NCBI GenBank assembly: GCA_964487555.1
Contig: CAZART010000021.1
Coordinates: 1 to 55,837 of the forward strand
Length of the DNA: 55,837 nucleotides
Direction of reading: 5' to 3'
DNA from: CAZART01 sp964487555
GTDB lineage: Bacteria > Bacteroidota > Rhodothermia > Rhodothermales > VXPQ01
Part shown: positions 34,163 to 42,230 of the stretch, in pieces
How the letters are laid out: each line of letters starts with the position of its first letter
How positions within the stretch are numbered: position 1 is the first letter of the stretch
Notes under the pieces: model-generated
What the model was told of the DNA's origin: nothing
The model's input: only the letters and a program-made list of their open reading frames with translations
Databases searched by the model: none
Translations under genes and position numbers: made by a program

Positions 34163-35146
34163 ATGATGAACGCCGAATCGACTTCCATTCCCGCCGCATT
34201 CCTCGAGCGCCTCCAGCGAATCGTGCCCGCGGACCGACTCCCCCAGGTTCTTCAAAGCTTCGCATCCAGGCCGGCTACGGCCTTTCGCGTGAACACGTTA
34301 AAAGGAAATGTGAAAACGGTACTGGCCTCGCTGGAGGCCGACGGAATCAGCCCGTCGAGCGTCAGCTGGTACGACGAAGCGTTCTGGGTACCGCCTGAGG
34401 AGAGGGATTCCCTCCTCTCGTGCTCCGCGGCCCAAAAGGGCCTTATCTACATTCAGAATCTCTCGAGTATGCTTCCCCCGCTCATTCTAACGCCGCAGCG
34501 CGGCGAGAAAGTGCTGGATCTCACCGCGGCGCCGGGCAGCAAAACGCTCCAGCTGGCCGCCCTCATGCACGGCGAAGGCGAACTCGCGGCGGTAGAGCTC
34601 TCGCGCGGCCGCTTCTTCAAGATGAAGGCGCTCCTCGACGAATACGGCGCCTCCTTCGTGCGTACCTTCCTCCAGAACGGCGAAAAAGTGTGGCGCTACC
34701 GGCCGGAGCACTTTGACCGCGTATTGCTCGACGCCCCGTGTTCTACCGAGGGCCGATTTCACGTCGCAGATCCGGACACCCATTCATACTGGAGCCCGCG
34801 AAAAATCAAGGAGATGTCGTCCAAACAGCGGCGCCTGCTCTTCTCGGCGATCCACGCGCTCGTCCCCGGAGGGGCGCTCGTCTACTCCACCTGCACCTTT
34901 GCCCCTGAAGAGAACGAAGCCATGATCGACTGGGCCCTCAACAAATTCGAAGGCGCACTTCAGGTCGACGCGATCGACCTATCTCTGCCCAACACCGCTC
35001 CTCCATTGTCCGAATGGCAAGGCCGCACTTTTGACCCCGCCGTCCGCCGCTCCCTCCGCATCCTGCCGGACCATCTTTTCGAAGGCTTCTACGTGTGCCG
35101 CCTCACCAAAACCACCTCCACCATGCGCGGCCGCACACCGGCCTAA
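34163..35146 (+). CDS. RsmB/NOL1/NSUN family rRNA cytosine-5 methyltransferase
   Basis: This 327-aa SAM enzyme methylates C5 of a cytosine in RNA, probably 16S rRNA. Motif I is LDLTAAPGSKTLQLAAL, the motif IV cysteine is in LLDAPCSTEGRF, and the catalytic motif VI cysteine is in VYSTCTFAPEENE. The N-terminal RNA-binding part is short (FRVNTLKGN). This resembles RsmF-type proteins lacking the C-terminal PUA extension. AGAGGA upstream of the ATG pair at 34163/34166 supports this start. Its 3' end runs straight into the repeat island. Confidence 0.9.
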   Translation: MMNAESTSIPAAFLERLQRIVPADRLPQVLQSFASRPATAFRVNTLKGNVKTVLASLEADGISPSSVSWYDEAFWVPPEERDSLLSCSAAQKGLIYIQNLSSMLPPLILTPQRGEKVLDLTAAPGSKTLQLAALMHGEGELAAVELSRGRFFKMKALLDEYGASFVRTFLQNGEKVWRYRPEHFDRVLLDAPCSTEGRFHVADPDTHSYWSPRKIKEMSSKQRRLLFSAIHALVPGGALVYSTCTFAPEENEAMIDWALNKFEGALQVDAIDLSLPNTAPPLSEWQGRTFDPAVRRSLRILPDHLFEGFYVCRLTKTTSTMRGRTPA

Positions 35147-35172
35147 ACATCCGCCCAACCACGTGGACGCGC

Positions 35173-35341
35173 AAACCCCGTGTGCCCCAAAACCCCGTGT
35201 GCCCCCAAACCCCGTGTGCCCCAAAACCCCGTGTGCCCCTAAACCCCGTGTGCCCCTAAACCACGTGTGCCCCAAACCACGCGCGTCCGTAAACCGCGTT
35301 CGCCCCTAAACCATGTGGGCCCCTAAACCACATGGGCCCGC
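35173..35341. repeat. 17-bp tandem repeat, 10 copies
   Basis: Units begin AAACC(C/A)CGTGTG with a C-rich end, at 35173, 35190, 35207, 35224, 35241, 35258, 35274, 35291, 35308 and 35325. The first six are nearly identical; later ones drift. It begins 26 bp after the methyltransferase stop. Confidence 0.9.
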
Positions 35342-35378
35342 GCGTCAAGCTGAACCATGTGCGGCCACGCACGCAGCC

Positions 35379-35480
35379 GCCGTGGGTACACACAGACGCC
35401 GTGGGTACACACAGCCGCCGTGGGTACAGGTGCCGTGGGTACAGGCGCCGTGGGTACCCGCAGCCGCCGTGGGTAATCGC
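35379..35480. repeat. 15/19-bp tandem repeat, 6 copies
   Basis: Each unit starts GCCGTGGGTA, at 35379, 35398, 35417, 35432, 35447 and 35466. The spacings are 19, 19, 15, 15 and 19 bp, so two length variants (with or without a CAGCC-type insert) alternate. Confidence 0.88.
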
Positions 35481-35599
35481 GTCCGCCGCAATCGCCGGCC
35501 GATTCCGGCCCGCACGTCCTCGAATCCTCCGCCCACCCCGCCAAAATTCCACGCCCAATGAACCCGGTTCGTAATCAAAGAATCGCCCATCCCTAAAAA
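35481..35599. other. unique spacer between tandem arrays
   Basis: 119 bp without repeats between the second and third arrays; no gene or signal recognised. Confidence 0.4.
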
Positions 35600-35994
35600 G
35601 TCCGCACCCGCGTACAAAGGAGTCCGCGACCGCGTACAAAGATGTCCGCACCCGCGCACAAAGGAGTCCGCACCCGCGCACAAAGGTGTCCGCGCCCGCG
35701 TACAAAGGAGTCCGCGCCCGCGTACAAGGGAGTCCGCACCCGCGTACAAAGGCGTCCGCGCCCGCGTACAAAGGCGTCCGCGCCCGCGTACAAAGGTGTC
35801 CGCGCCTGCGTACAAAGGTGTCCGCGCCCGCGTACAAAGGAGTCCGCGCCCGCGTACAAAGGAGTCCGCACCCGCGCACGAAGGAGACCGCACCCGCGCA
35901 CGAAGGAGTCCGCACCCGCGTACAAAGGAGTCCTCACCCGCGCACAAAGGAGTCCGCACCCGCGCACAAAGGAGTCCGCGCCCGCGTACAAGGA
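35600..35994. repeat. 22-bp tandem repeat, 18 copies in perfect phase
   Basis: Units begin GTCCGC(A/G)CCCGCG and end TACAAAGGA. They start at 35600 and every 22 bp after, through 35974, with only scattered substitutions and no unique spacers; the last unit is one base short. The array continues a little past the following N gap because the 55-bp overlap is duplicated there (36121-36175). The true copy number is uncertain in a short-read assembly. Open Arg/Pro/Lys-rich frames run through in all phases because 22 is not a multiple of three; they are not genes. Confidence 0.95.
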
Positions 35995-36020
35995 TTCCGC
36001 ACCCGTAGGCCAGAGCGGGC

Positions 36021-36120
36021 NNNNNNNNNNNNNNNNNNNNNNNNNNNNNNNNNNNNNNNNNNNNNNNNNNNNNNNNNNNNNNNNNNNNNNNNNNNNNNNN
36101 NNNNNNNNNNNNNNNNNNNN
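36021..36120. other. 100-N scaffold gap flanked by an identical 55-bp duplication
   Basis: 35966-36020 and 36121-36175 are identical. The overlap includes parts of the 22-bp array, so here a true array expansion could hide behind the join, unlike the other two duplicated gaps. Confidence 0.88.
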
Positions 36121-36346
36121 ACAAAGGAGTCCGCGCCCGCGTACAAGGATTCCGCACCCGTAGGCCAGAGCGGGCGCAAACGGACGTTACTACATTCCTG
36201 CTATGGGTCGCGTGGAGAGCCGCGCCGCGCAGTTAAACGAACTCAGAACGTCACCACGGCAGGTTACAAGCTTGCGTACCATTTACCGTCCGGCGGCAAC
36301 GCATGCCCGGCTTGCCACGCTACCATCTCACCGCCGACCGCACGGT

Positions 36347-36519
36347 CTACGATCCCGCCGCCCACGCAAGCGCTACGATCCCGCCGCCCACGCAAGCTCT
36401 ACGATCAGCCGCCCACGCAAGCGCTACGATCCCGCCGCCCACCCGCACTCTATGATCCGACCATCGACCCGCACTCTACGATCCCGTCGCCTACCCACGC
36501 TGCCGATCCCATCGCCTAC
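36347..36519. repeat. 26-bp tandem repeat, about 6.5 copies
   Basis: Units start CTACGATCCCGCCG and end CACGCAAGCG, at 36347, 36373, 36399 (25 bp), 36424, 36450 and 36476, then a partial copy. The last three are more diverged. The array ends 53 bp from the stop of the minus-strand outer-membrane gene. 36176-36346 is non-repetitive with no gene recognised. Confidence 0.88.
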
Positions 36520-36572
36520 TGAGCCCTTGCCTTAATGCCTGCGACGCATCCGCACGTAGAAGGCCATAGATC

Positions 36573-38666
36573 TCAGTCGAAGATTGGCCAATGCACTCCG
36601 AACCGAAATCGCTGAGCAGGCAGCGGATACACGGGTACGATGAGATTTCCTGGCAAGAGTGTCGACCCGGAGAGCACGTTCTCGAAAATTGCAAAGAAGG
36701 TGGCCTCGCGCACACCCGCCTCCGCGCCCACGTTGATCATCGAAGAGGGGCCGAATTCCAGGGCGCCGAGCATCGGCACCGCGAGGAGGCCGGTCTCGGG
36801 ATGGAGAGCCCGGCCCGTCGTTCCACTCCAGATGTGCGCTTCTGCGAAGACGTCGAGGTCCAGATCACCTCTGAACAGCACGTATCGCGCGCCCAGACGC
36901 GCGCGGCCGAAGAAATCCGGCAGCGACCGTCCGGACCGGGTGTGAAGATCGGAATCCCCGTCGTTGAGGAGCCGAACAACGGATGGTTGTAGGAGGCCGT
37001 AGATTCCGCGTTCAGCGGCGCGTCGCCAGCCGATCGTTATCGTGGCGCCCGCACGCAGCATCGGAGACGAGGCGACGAGCACGGATGCGGAATCCGGCAC
37101 GGCCTGGTAGTCCGTCGCCATGTATAGGTCTCGAGGATCGGTCGTCCGGCTGCCAAATGTCCGGAGTGAGACGTCGAACGGTCCGCCTTCCCATGCGAAT
37201 TGCGCGAAGGCTTCAGCGACACGGCCGGCTCGATCGAATGCTCCGGCGCCGAGCGAAAGGAATCCCATGCGCTCGACGGCCGAGGCGGGCTCGCCGCTTA
37301 GCGCCGCGCCGGCGGTGAGACGTACTCGGCCTGCGCGCCGGGCGAGCTCGATGAAGCCGCGGGCATGCACCGCTCCCTCGTAGGCGTGAGCGCCGGCCGC
37401 GGCCGCGGCCGTCCAGCCCAGCATCACGACCGAATCCCGCACCGTGGCATGGAGCTCCGTTCGTCGCAAGGGCTCGGCCGCGAAACGAAATCGCGGCGCG
37501 ACGGACTCCGTCCAGCCCTGAAATTCCACCGTGAGGCCGCCCGGCAGCGGCTGGCTGAGGCGCAGACCGAGGCGGTCCGATGCCGTGGCTACCGTATCGG
37601 CGACGTCGCGGAATCGGAAGAATTCGGCTGTCCAGTGAGCGCCGAGCGTCGTCACGGTACCGAACAAGCGCAGCCGCGCCGTCGCGGCGAGGTCGTTCCG
37701 GATGAGGCGGCGCCTCGCCTGGGGATGTTCCACGCGGGCAGTGACGCGGTTGTAGACGGATTCAAAGCCGGTCTCGTCCGGAATCACGCCGCCGTGCGCG
37801 CCGACGCTGCGGCGGGTGTGCATCTCATGCACCTCTGCCGACCAGCGGGGCTGTTCGTAGCGGAGACGCACCTGCACCTGGCGGCCGCGATGAAGCTCGC
37901 TGCCCGGATACTCGCCGTCCGCCCCGCGGCCGCTGTAGGTTCCCATGAGGTTCAGGAGGCCGGCCGTGCCGAAGATGGACATCCGCCGGTTTTGTGCGTG
38001 GACGACGTCGATGCTTTCGAGGCCGTCACCGCCCTTCCAATACTTCATTTCCGTTAGTGGCCGCCTCGTCGCGAACGAACGTCGCTGCAAGGACACGGCC
38101 GCCGGCCGGCCGAACCGTTGTAGCGCGAGGCGAGGCGGCTCGATAAAGGCCAGGGGTGCGATGTCGAAGCCGGGGCGCCCTGTGAAGACGTGAGTGAGCG
38201 GGACGTCGTCGAGCGCGAGGGTGCTCCGGTGCGGGGGAAGACCGGCAGGACTCCATCCGTCCGGCCAACCCGGCGTAGCGAATCGATAGAGGAATGCGCC
38301 CGGTAGATCACCGAGCACTTCGGCCAGATCAAGGGCTCCGAGCCGAACGGGCAGCGAATCCATGAGCGCCGTGCCGTATCGGGTGCCGGCGAATCCGACC
38401 GGTTTCGGGATCTGGGAAGGCATGCCCGGCCTCGTCGTGTCCACGGCCGTCGGCTGAGCGATGACGCCCACCGAATCGGCTTCCGGCAGCATGCCGGTGT
38501 CCAAGGAATCTTCTTCGGACGGTACGATGACATCTAGGGAATCCGGCTCCTGTGCGGCGACGGTCGCGACGGCCATCCATCCCATCAAAAAAACGGACAG
38601 ACCGAGACGTATCTTCGCGCCGCATGACGTGCGGCCGGCCCAACCATGAGGCATATCCACCGTCAT
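36573..38666 (-). CDS. outer-membrane beta-barrel protein with TonB-plug-like N-terminal region
   Basis: This 697-aa protein has a signal peptide (LGLSVFLMGWMAVATVAAQ), an Asp/Ser-rich linker, then a segment (LAEVLGDLPGAFLYRF, TLALDDVPLTHVFTG, GFDIAPLAFIEP) resembling a degenerate TonB-receptor plug. The rest is alternating barrel-like strands ending HWPIFD, with aromatic residues in the last strand. I see no TonB box, so it may be a porin-like or receptor-like channel rather than a true TonB receptor. ATG 38666 overlaps the kinase stop by 4 bp (ATGA); the earlier in-frame start at 38801 lies inside the kinase gene and would precede the signal peptide by 46 residues. Confidence 0.78.
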   Translation of the reverse strand: MTVDMPHGWAGRTSCGAKIRLGLSVFLMGWMAVATVAAQEPDSLDVIVPSEEDSLDTGMLPEADSVGVIAQPTAVDTTRPGMPSQIPKPVGFAGTRYGTALMDSLPVRLGALDLAEVLGDLPGAFLYRFATPGWPDGWSPAGLPPHRSTLALDDVPLTHVFTGRPGFDIAPLAFIEPPRLALQRFGRPAAVSLQRRSFATRRPLTEMKYWKGGDGLESIDVVHAQNRRMSIFGTAGLLNLMGTYSGRGADGEYPGSELHRGRQVQVRLRYEQPRWSAEVHEMHTRRSVGAHGGVIPDETGFESVYNRVTARVEHPQARRRLIRNDLAATARLRLFGTVTTLGAHWTAEFFRFRDVADTVATASDRLGLRLSQPLPGGLTVEFQGWTESVAPRFRFAAEPLRRTELHATVRDSVVMLGWTAAAAAGAHAYEGAVHARGFIELARRAGRVRLTAGAALSGEPASAVERMGFLSLGAGAFDRAGRVAEAFAQFAWEGGPFDVSLRTFGSRTTDPRDLYMATDYQAVPDSASVLVASSPMLRAGATITIGWRRAAERGIYGLLQPSVVRLLNDGDSDLHTRSGRSLPDFFGRARLGARYVLFRGDLDLDVFAEAHIWSGTTGRALHPETGLLAVPMLGALEFGPSSMINVGAEAGVREATFFAIFENVLSGSTLLPGNLIVPVYPLPAQRFRFGVHWPIFD

Positions 38667-39307
38667 GATTCGGGGAAAAGCCCAAAGAGACGGCTCTCGA
38701 TGCGTGAGATGATCTCCATCCGATGCGCCGGCTCGTTCACAAAATCGAATTGGTCCACCTCGACGATCAGCTTCGGGCCCAGGCGGTAGCGATCGACCCA
38801 ATTGTCGTAGTGCCTGTTCAGGCGCTCAAGGTACTCGATCCTGATGGACGATTCGAAATCGCGCCCGCGCGACTGGATGTGATCGACCAGTTTCGGAACG
38901 GACGCCCGCAGATAAATGAGGAGGTCGGGTGCCTTCAGGTAGGACGTCATCAATGCAAACAGCGCCTGATAATTGTCGAAATCCCGCTGATCCATCAGGC
39001 CCATCTCGTAGAGATTTCGCGCGAAGATTTCGGCATCCTCATAAATCGTGCGGTCCTGGATCACCGAGTGCGGAGCGCGTTCGATGGCCTGATGATGATC
39101 GAATCGGCTGGATAGAAAGAATACCTGCAGGTTGAAGGACCATCGCCGCATGTCGTTGTAGAAATCCGCCAGGTACGGATTATCGTCGACGCGCTCGAAA
39201 TACGCCTGCCATTTGAAGTAGTCGCTCAGGACGCGCGTGAGGGAGCTCTTTCCTGCGCCGATATTGCCGGCGACCGCGATAAATTTTTTCCCGCTGGCTT
39301 GGGACAT
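38663..39307 (-). CDS. deoxynucleoside kinase (dAK/dGK-like)
   Basis: This 214-aa kinase phosphorylates salvaged deoxynucleosides. P-loop residues 14-22 are GNIGAGKSS. The substrate Glu is in YFERVDDNPYLADFY, the ERS/DRS-like motif is VIQDRTIYEDAEIF, and the lid Arg cluster lies near RGRDFESSIRIEYLERLNRHYD. This matches the small bacterial dNK family (Pfam dNK). It lies 18 bp after the NDUFA9-like gene and overlaps the outer-membrane gene by 4 bp. Which nucleoside it prefers cannot be told. Confidence 0.93.
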   Translation of the reverse strand: MSQASGKKFIAVAGNIGAGKSSLTRVLSDYFKWQAYFERVDDNPYLADFYNDMRRWSFNLQVFFLSSRFDHHQAIERAPHSVIQDRTIYEDAEIFARNLYEMGLMDQRDFDNYQALFALMTSYLKAPDLLIYLRASVPKLVDHIQSRGRDFESSIRIEYLERLNRHYDNWVDRYRLGPKLIVEVDQFDFVNEPAHRMEIISRIESRLFGLFPES

Positions 39308-39325
39308 GCGGTGGGGGAGGGACGC

Positions 39326-40246
39326 TTACAGACGGTGTCGAACGTATTCGAGATGTTTCGGGATGAACGGCTTGTACGTTACGTCGAAATCGCGATAGAA
39401 GTCGGAGCTGTCACACGTGTTGCCTTCAATCAGCATTTCGAACTGATCGGGGGAGATCGGCAGAAGTCCGACTCGTCCGACGGAATGGATGACCGGCCGA
39501 ACGAGCCAGATCGGCTGCCGGATTTTGGGCTTGGTGTGGTATCCGAGAGCCCACGTGATTCGGTCGAGCATCTCTTTGTAGGATATCCGCTCCTCACCGG
39601 CGACGCAGTACGATCGGCCTCGGACGGCATCGCGTGTCAGCGACTGCACGAATGCCGATGCAACCTCTTCTACGGAGATCGGCTGCATCAAGAATGAGCC
39701 GTCGCCGAAGAGCGGCAGCACGGGAAACGGCTTGATGAGTGACCGCGCGATTCGGACGGCGAATTCAGGATTATCTTCGCCGGGATCGCCGAATATGGTC
39801 GACGGGCGGAGGATCGTCCATCGTTCGAAGGCGGCATGGATCACGTACTGTTCGGCGCTCCATTTGGAAGTCTGGTAGCGCGAGACGCCGTCGGGCCGCG
39901 CCCCGTTCGCGCTCATGTGGATGAAGCGATCGACCTTCGCCCGCCGCGCTTCATCGACCACCGCTCTTGTGCCCTTGTCATGAACGGCGTCGAACGTCAC
40001 GCCTTTCGACCGCTTCTCGTCGACGATCCCCACGAGGTGAATGACGGCATCACAGCCTTCCGCCGCGCCCTCCAGCGACGCGGGCCGCGTGACGTCTCCC
40101 GCGAATTCCTCTACACGCCCGTCGGCGACGGCGGGACCGCGACCGGTCGCGCGGACGAGGCAGCGAGCGGTGTGCCCCTCTCGCAGGAGCTCGCGCAAAA
40201 CGTAGCTGCCCACGAATCCCGTTCCGCCCGTCAATAATATCTTCAT
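39326..40246 (-). CDS. NAD(P)-binding SDR oxidoreductase, NDUFA9-like
   Basis: This 306-aa atypical extended SDR has the nucleotide motif TGGTGFVGS at residues 6-14, DVTRPASLEGA, HLVGIVDEKRSKG and a Tyr-x-x-x-Lys-like YQTSKWSAEQ segment. The 'HLVG(I)' and 'MSANGA' patterns resemble the complex I NDUFA9-like group. These often lack clear enzyme activity or act on quinone- or sugar-linked substrates. It is 160 bp downstream of phosphofructokinase and 18 bp upstream of the deoxynucleoside kinase. Confidence 0.88.
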   Translation of the reverse strand: MKILLTGGTGFVGSYVLRELLREGHTARCLVRATGRGPAVADGRVEEFAGDVTRPASLEGAAEGCDAVIHLVGIVDEKRSKGVTFDAVHDKGTRAVVDEARRAKVDRFIHMSANGARPDGVSRYQTSKWSAEQYVIHAAFERWTILRPSTIFGDPGEDNPEFAVRIARSLIKPFPVLPLFGDGSFLMQPISVEEVASAFVQSLTRDAVRGRSYCVAGEERISYKEMLDRITWALGYHTKPKIRQPIWLVRPVIHSVGRVGLLPISPDQFEMLIEGNTCDSSDFYRDFDVTYKPFIPKHLEYVRHRL

Positions 40247-40319
40247 AGCGTTCGTCGCTCGTCAGTTGCGGGATGGTATGCTACTCGTGCCGGCGAGCGA
40301 CGGCGCCTGAGCTCTCGAT

Positions 40320-40397
40320 CGCAGATCGCAGAACGCAGAACGCAAAATGCGGATGACGAATGCAGGACGCGGAATGGCGCGCGCAGAACGCAGAACG
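40320..40397. repeat. degenerate heptamer repeat (CGCAGAA-type)
   Basis: The space between phosphofructokinase and the oxidoreductase gene carries several 7-bp words: CGCAGAT, CGCAGAA twice, CGCAAAA, then drifted copies, and CGCAGAA twice again near 40380-40394. Phase is lost in the middle, so this is a decayed array. Confidence 0.65.
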
Positions 40398-40406
40398 ACG
40401 CCCATT

Positions 40407-41534
40407 TTACGTCACCGCCTCCGACTCCTGCGTCCCTTTCATACGGTAGTCGAAATTATGGACCCCGAATGACGTGCCGACCCCGATGGCGGCCGCAATC
40501 ATCGGATTGTCCAGCGGCACCTCGCGGGTCTTGTTGGCGACTTCGTCGAATGAGACGCTCGTGAGGCGATTGCCCTGCAGGGCTACCATCCGGCCGAAAT
40601 GTCCGTCAGCAATCATTGAGGCAGCGTAAGTGCCGAACGCCGTAGCAAGGTTTCGGTCGAACGCCGTCGGCGTGCCACCGCGCTGCATGTGGCCGAGAAT
40701 CGTCGTCCGTACTTCGCTCTGAATGCGTTTGCTCAACTCCGCTTCGAGCACCTTACCGACGCCGCCGAGGCGAATCGGGTCGGGGCTCTCATCGACGTGC
40801 GTCATGATCGTCATTTCGCCGTCTTTGGCGCGAGCACCTTCCGCTATGGCGATGATCGTGAAGTTCTGTCCGCCGCTTTCACGCTCACGGCAGACGCGCA
40901 CGATCTCGTCCATTTCGTAGTGGAATTCCGGGACCAAAATGACGTCCGCACCGCCGGCGACGCCCGCGTAAAGGGCGATCCATCCGGCATAGCGTCCCAT
41001 GGTCTCCACAATCATCACCCGGTCGTGACTCTGCGCCGTCGTGTGCAGGCGGTCGATCGCCTCAGTGACGATGGCCACCGCCGTGTCGAATCCGAACGTG
41101 CGCTCGGTGGCCATCAAGTCGTTGTCGATCGTCTTCGGCACGCCGACCATCTTTATACCGAGCTTGGCGAGACCACTGGCGGCCGACATCGTGCCGTCGC
41201 CGCCGATGACGACAATGGCGTCGAGGCCGAGCGATCTACAGTACTTAACGACCTCTGCAGAAACGTCGGCATTGCCCCGCTTATAGTAGGCGAACGGGTT
41301 GGCCTTATTGTTGGTGCCGAGGATCGTGCCGCCACGAGTGAGGATACCGCTCACGTCGCGGTAAGAGAGAGGCATGACGCGCTGCTCGATAAGGCCCTGC
41401 CATCCGTCTTCGATGCCGATCACCTCCGCATTATATTGCAGAATGAGGCCTTTCGTAACAGCCCGAATGACGGCGTTGAGACCCGGACAGTCTCCGCCGC
41501 CCGTCAGCACGCCTACGCGTAAGGATCTAGCCAT
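40407..41534 (-). CDS. pfkA: 6-phosphofructokinase, mixed-substrate type
   Basis: This 375-aa enzyme makes fructose 1,6-bisphosphate. Motifs are LTGGGDCPGLNAVI, TRGGTILGT, VVIGGDGTMSAA, the catalytic PKTIDND segment, ETMGRYAGWIAL and VPEFHYEMDE, then LGHMQRGGTP. The combination GGDGT (as in ATP enzymes) with PKTIDND (Lys as in PPi enzymes) is the pattern of the mixed-substrate group III, so the phosphoryl donor could be ATP or PPi and allosteric control is likely weak. It is divergent from gluconokinase (164 bp) and heads the minus-strand unit running to the outer-membrane gene, separated by the heptamer repeats. Confidence 0.94.
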   Translation of the reverse strand: MARSLRVGVLTGGGDCPGLNAVIRAVTKGLILQYNAEVIGIEDGWQGLIEQRVMPLSYRDVSGILTRGGTILGTNNKANPFAYYKRGNADVSAEVVKYCRSLGLDAIVVIGGDGTMSAASGLAKLGIKMVGVPKTIDNDLMATERTFGFDTAVAIVTEAIDRLHTTAQSHDRVMIVETMGRYAGWIALYAGVAGGADVILVPEFHYEMDEIVRVCRERESGGQNFTIIAIAEGARAKDGEMTIMTHVDESPDPIRLGGVGKVLEAELSKRIQSEVRTTILGHMQRGGTPTAFDRNLATAFGTYAASMIADGHFGRMVALQGNRLTSVSFDEVANKTREVPLDNPMIAAAIGVGTSFGVHNFDYRMKGTQESEAVT

Positions 41535-41698
41535 GTCAAAGGTGCGGAAATAGTCGTCGCTATCATGTTCATATTGGAGCCTTCCCTAGCACGAACCCTC
41601 CGCGCGGTGCGGTGCACGGATGCACTGGAATGAAGAACCGGTTGAGGACGTTCCTGTTACTACGTGGTGCTAACATTAACTGATGCCTGCAATCGCTC

Positions 41699-42205
41699 AT
41701 GTCCATTCCGTCCGCGAACGGACCGAAGATTATCATCGTCATGGGCGTGGCCGGCGTGGGAAAGACCACGGTCGGTCGCCTGCTCGCCAAGCGTTTGCGA
41801 TGGGACTTCTTAGATGCCGATGATTTCCATCCCCCGGCGAACGTGGCAAAGATGCAGCGCGGCATCGCCCTTACGGATGTCGACCGCCACGGATGGCTCG
41901 AGGGGCTCCACGCCGTCCTCGACGCGCGGCTAAGATCGGGACAGCCGGCCGTCCTAGCCTGCTCCGCGCTCAAGTCGAGCTATCGTCGCAAACTAGTGAA
42001 CGGCCTCGAACGTGTGGTCTTCGTTTACCTACGCGCCCCGCGAAAACTCGTTGAAGATCGACTCGGAGCTCGCGCCGGCCATTTTTTCGGTCCGGAGCTT
42101 TTGGCCAGCCAGTTCGCCGTGCTCGAAGAGCCCGACAATGCGGTCGTCGTCGACGCGGCACTCCCGCCGGAAGCGATTATCGGGGCGATTATCGAGGCAC
42201 TGTGA
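41699..42205 (+). CDS. gntK: gluconokinase
   Basis: This 168-aa P-loop kinase turns gluconate into 6-phosphogluconate. Walker A is MGVAGVGKTTVG at residues 15-26. The gluconate-binding DADDFHPPANVAKM and DVDRHGWLEGL segments, the CSALKSSYRR motif and the GHFFGPELLASQF lid are all present. It is convergent with 6-phosphogluconate dehydrogenase 25 bp away, so product and next enzyme are side by side. Divergent from pfkA. Confidence 0.95.
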   Translation: MSIPSANGPKIIIVMGVAGVGKTTVGRLLAKRLRWDFLDADDFHPPANVAKMQRGIALTDVDRHGWLEGLHAVLDARLRSGQPAVLACSALKSSYRRKLVNGLERVVFVYLRAPRKLVEDRLGARAGHFFGPELLASQFAVLEEPDNAVVVDAALPPEAIIGAIIEAL

Positions 42206-42230
42206 CGCGCAGCTCTACGGCGTATCGGCT

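Noticed and set aside
35600..36175. CRISPR array
   Set aside because: The 22-bp units follow each other directly with no unique spacers, and there are no cas genes.
35600..36522. Long Arg/Pro/Lys-rich open frames on both strands
   Set aside because: They arise because the 22-bp unit contains no stop in any phase; composition is pure repeat and some run through the Ns.
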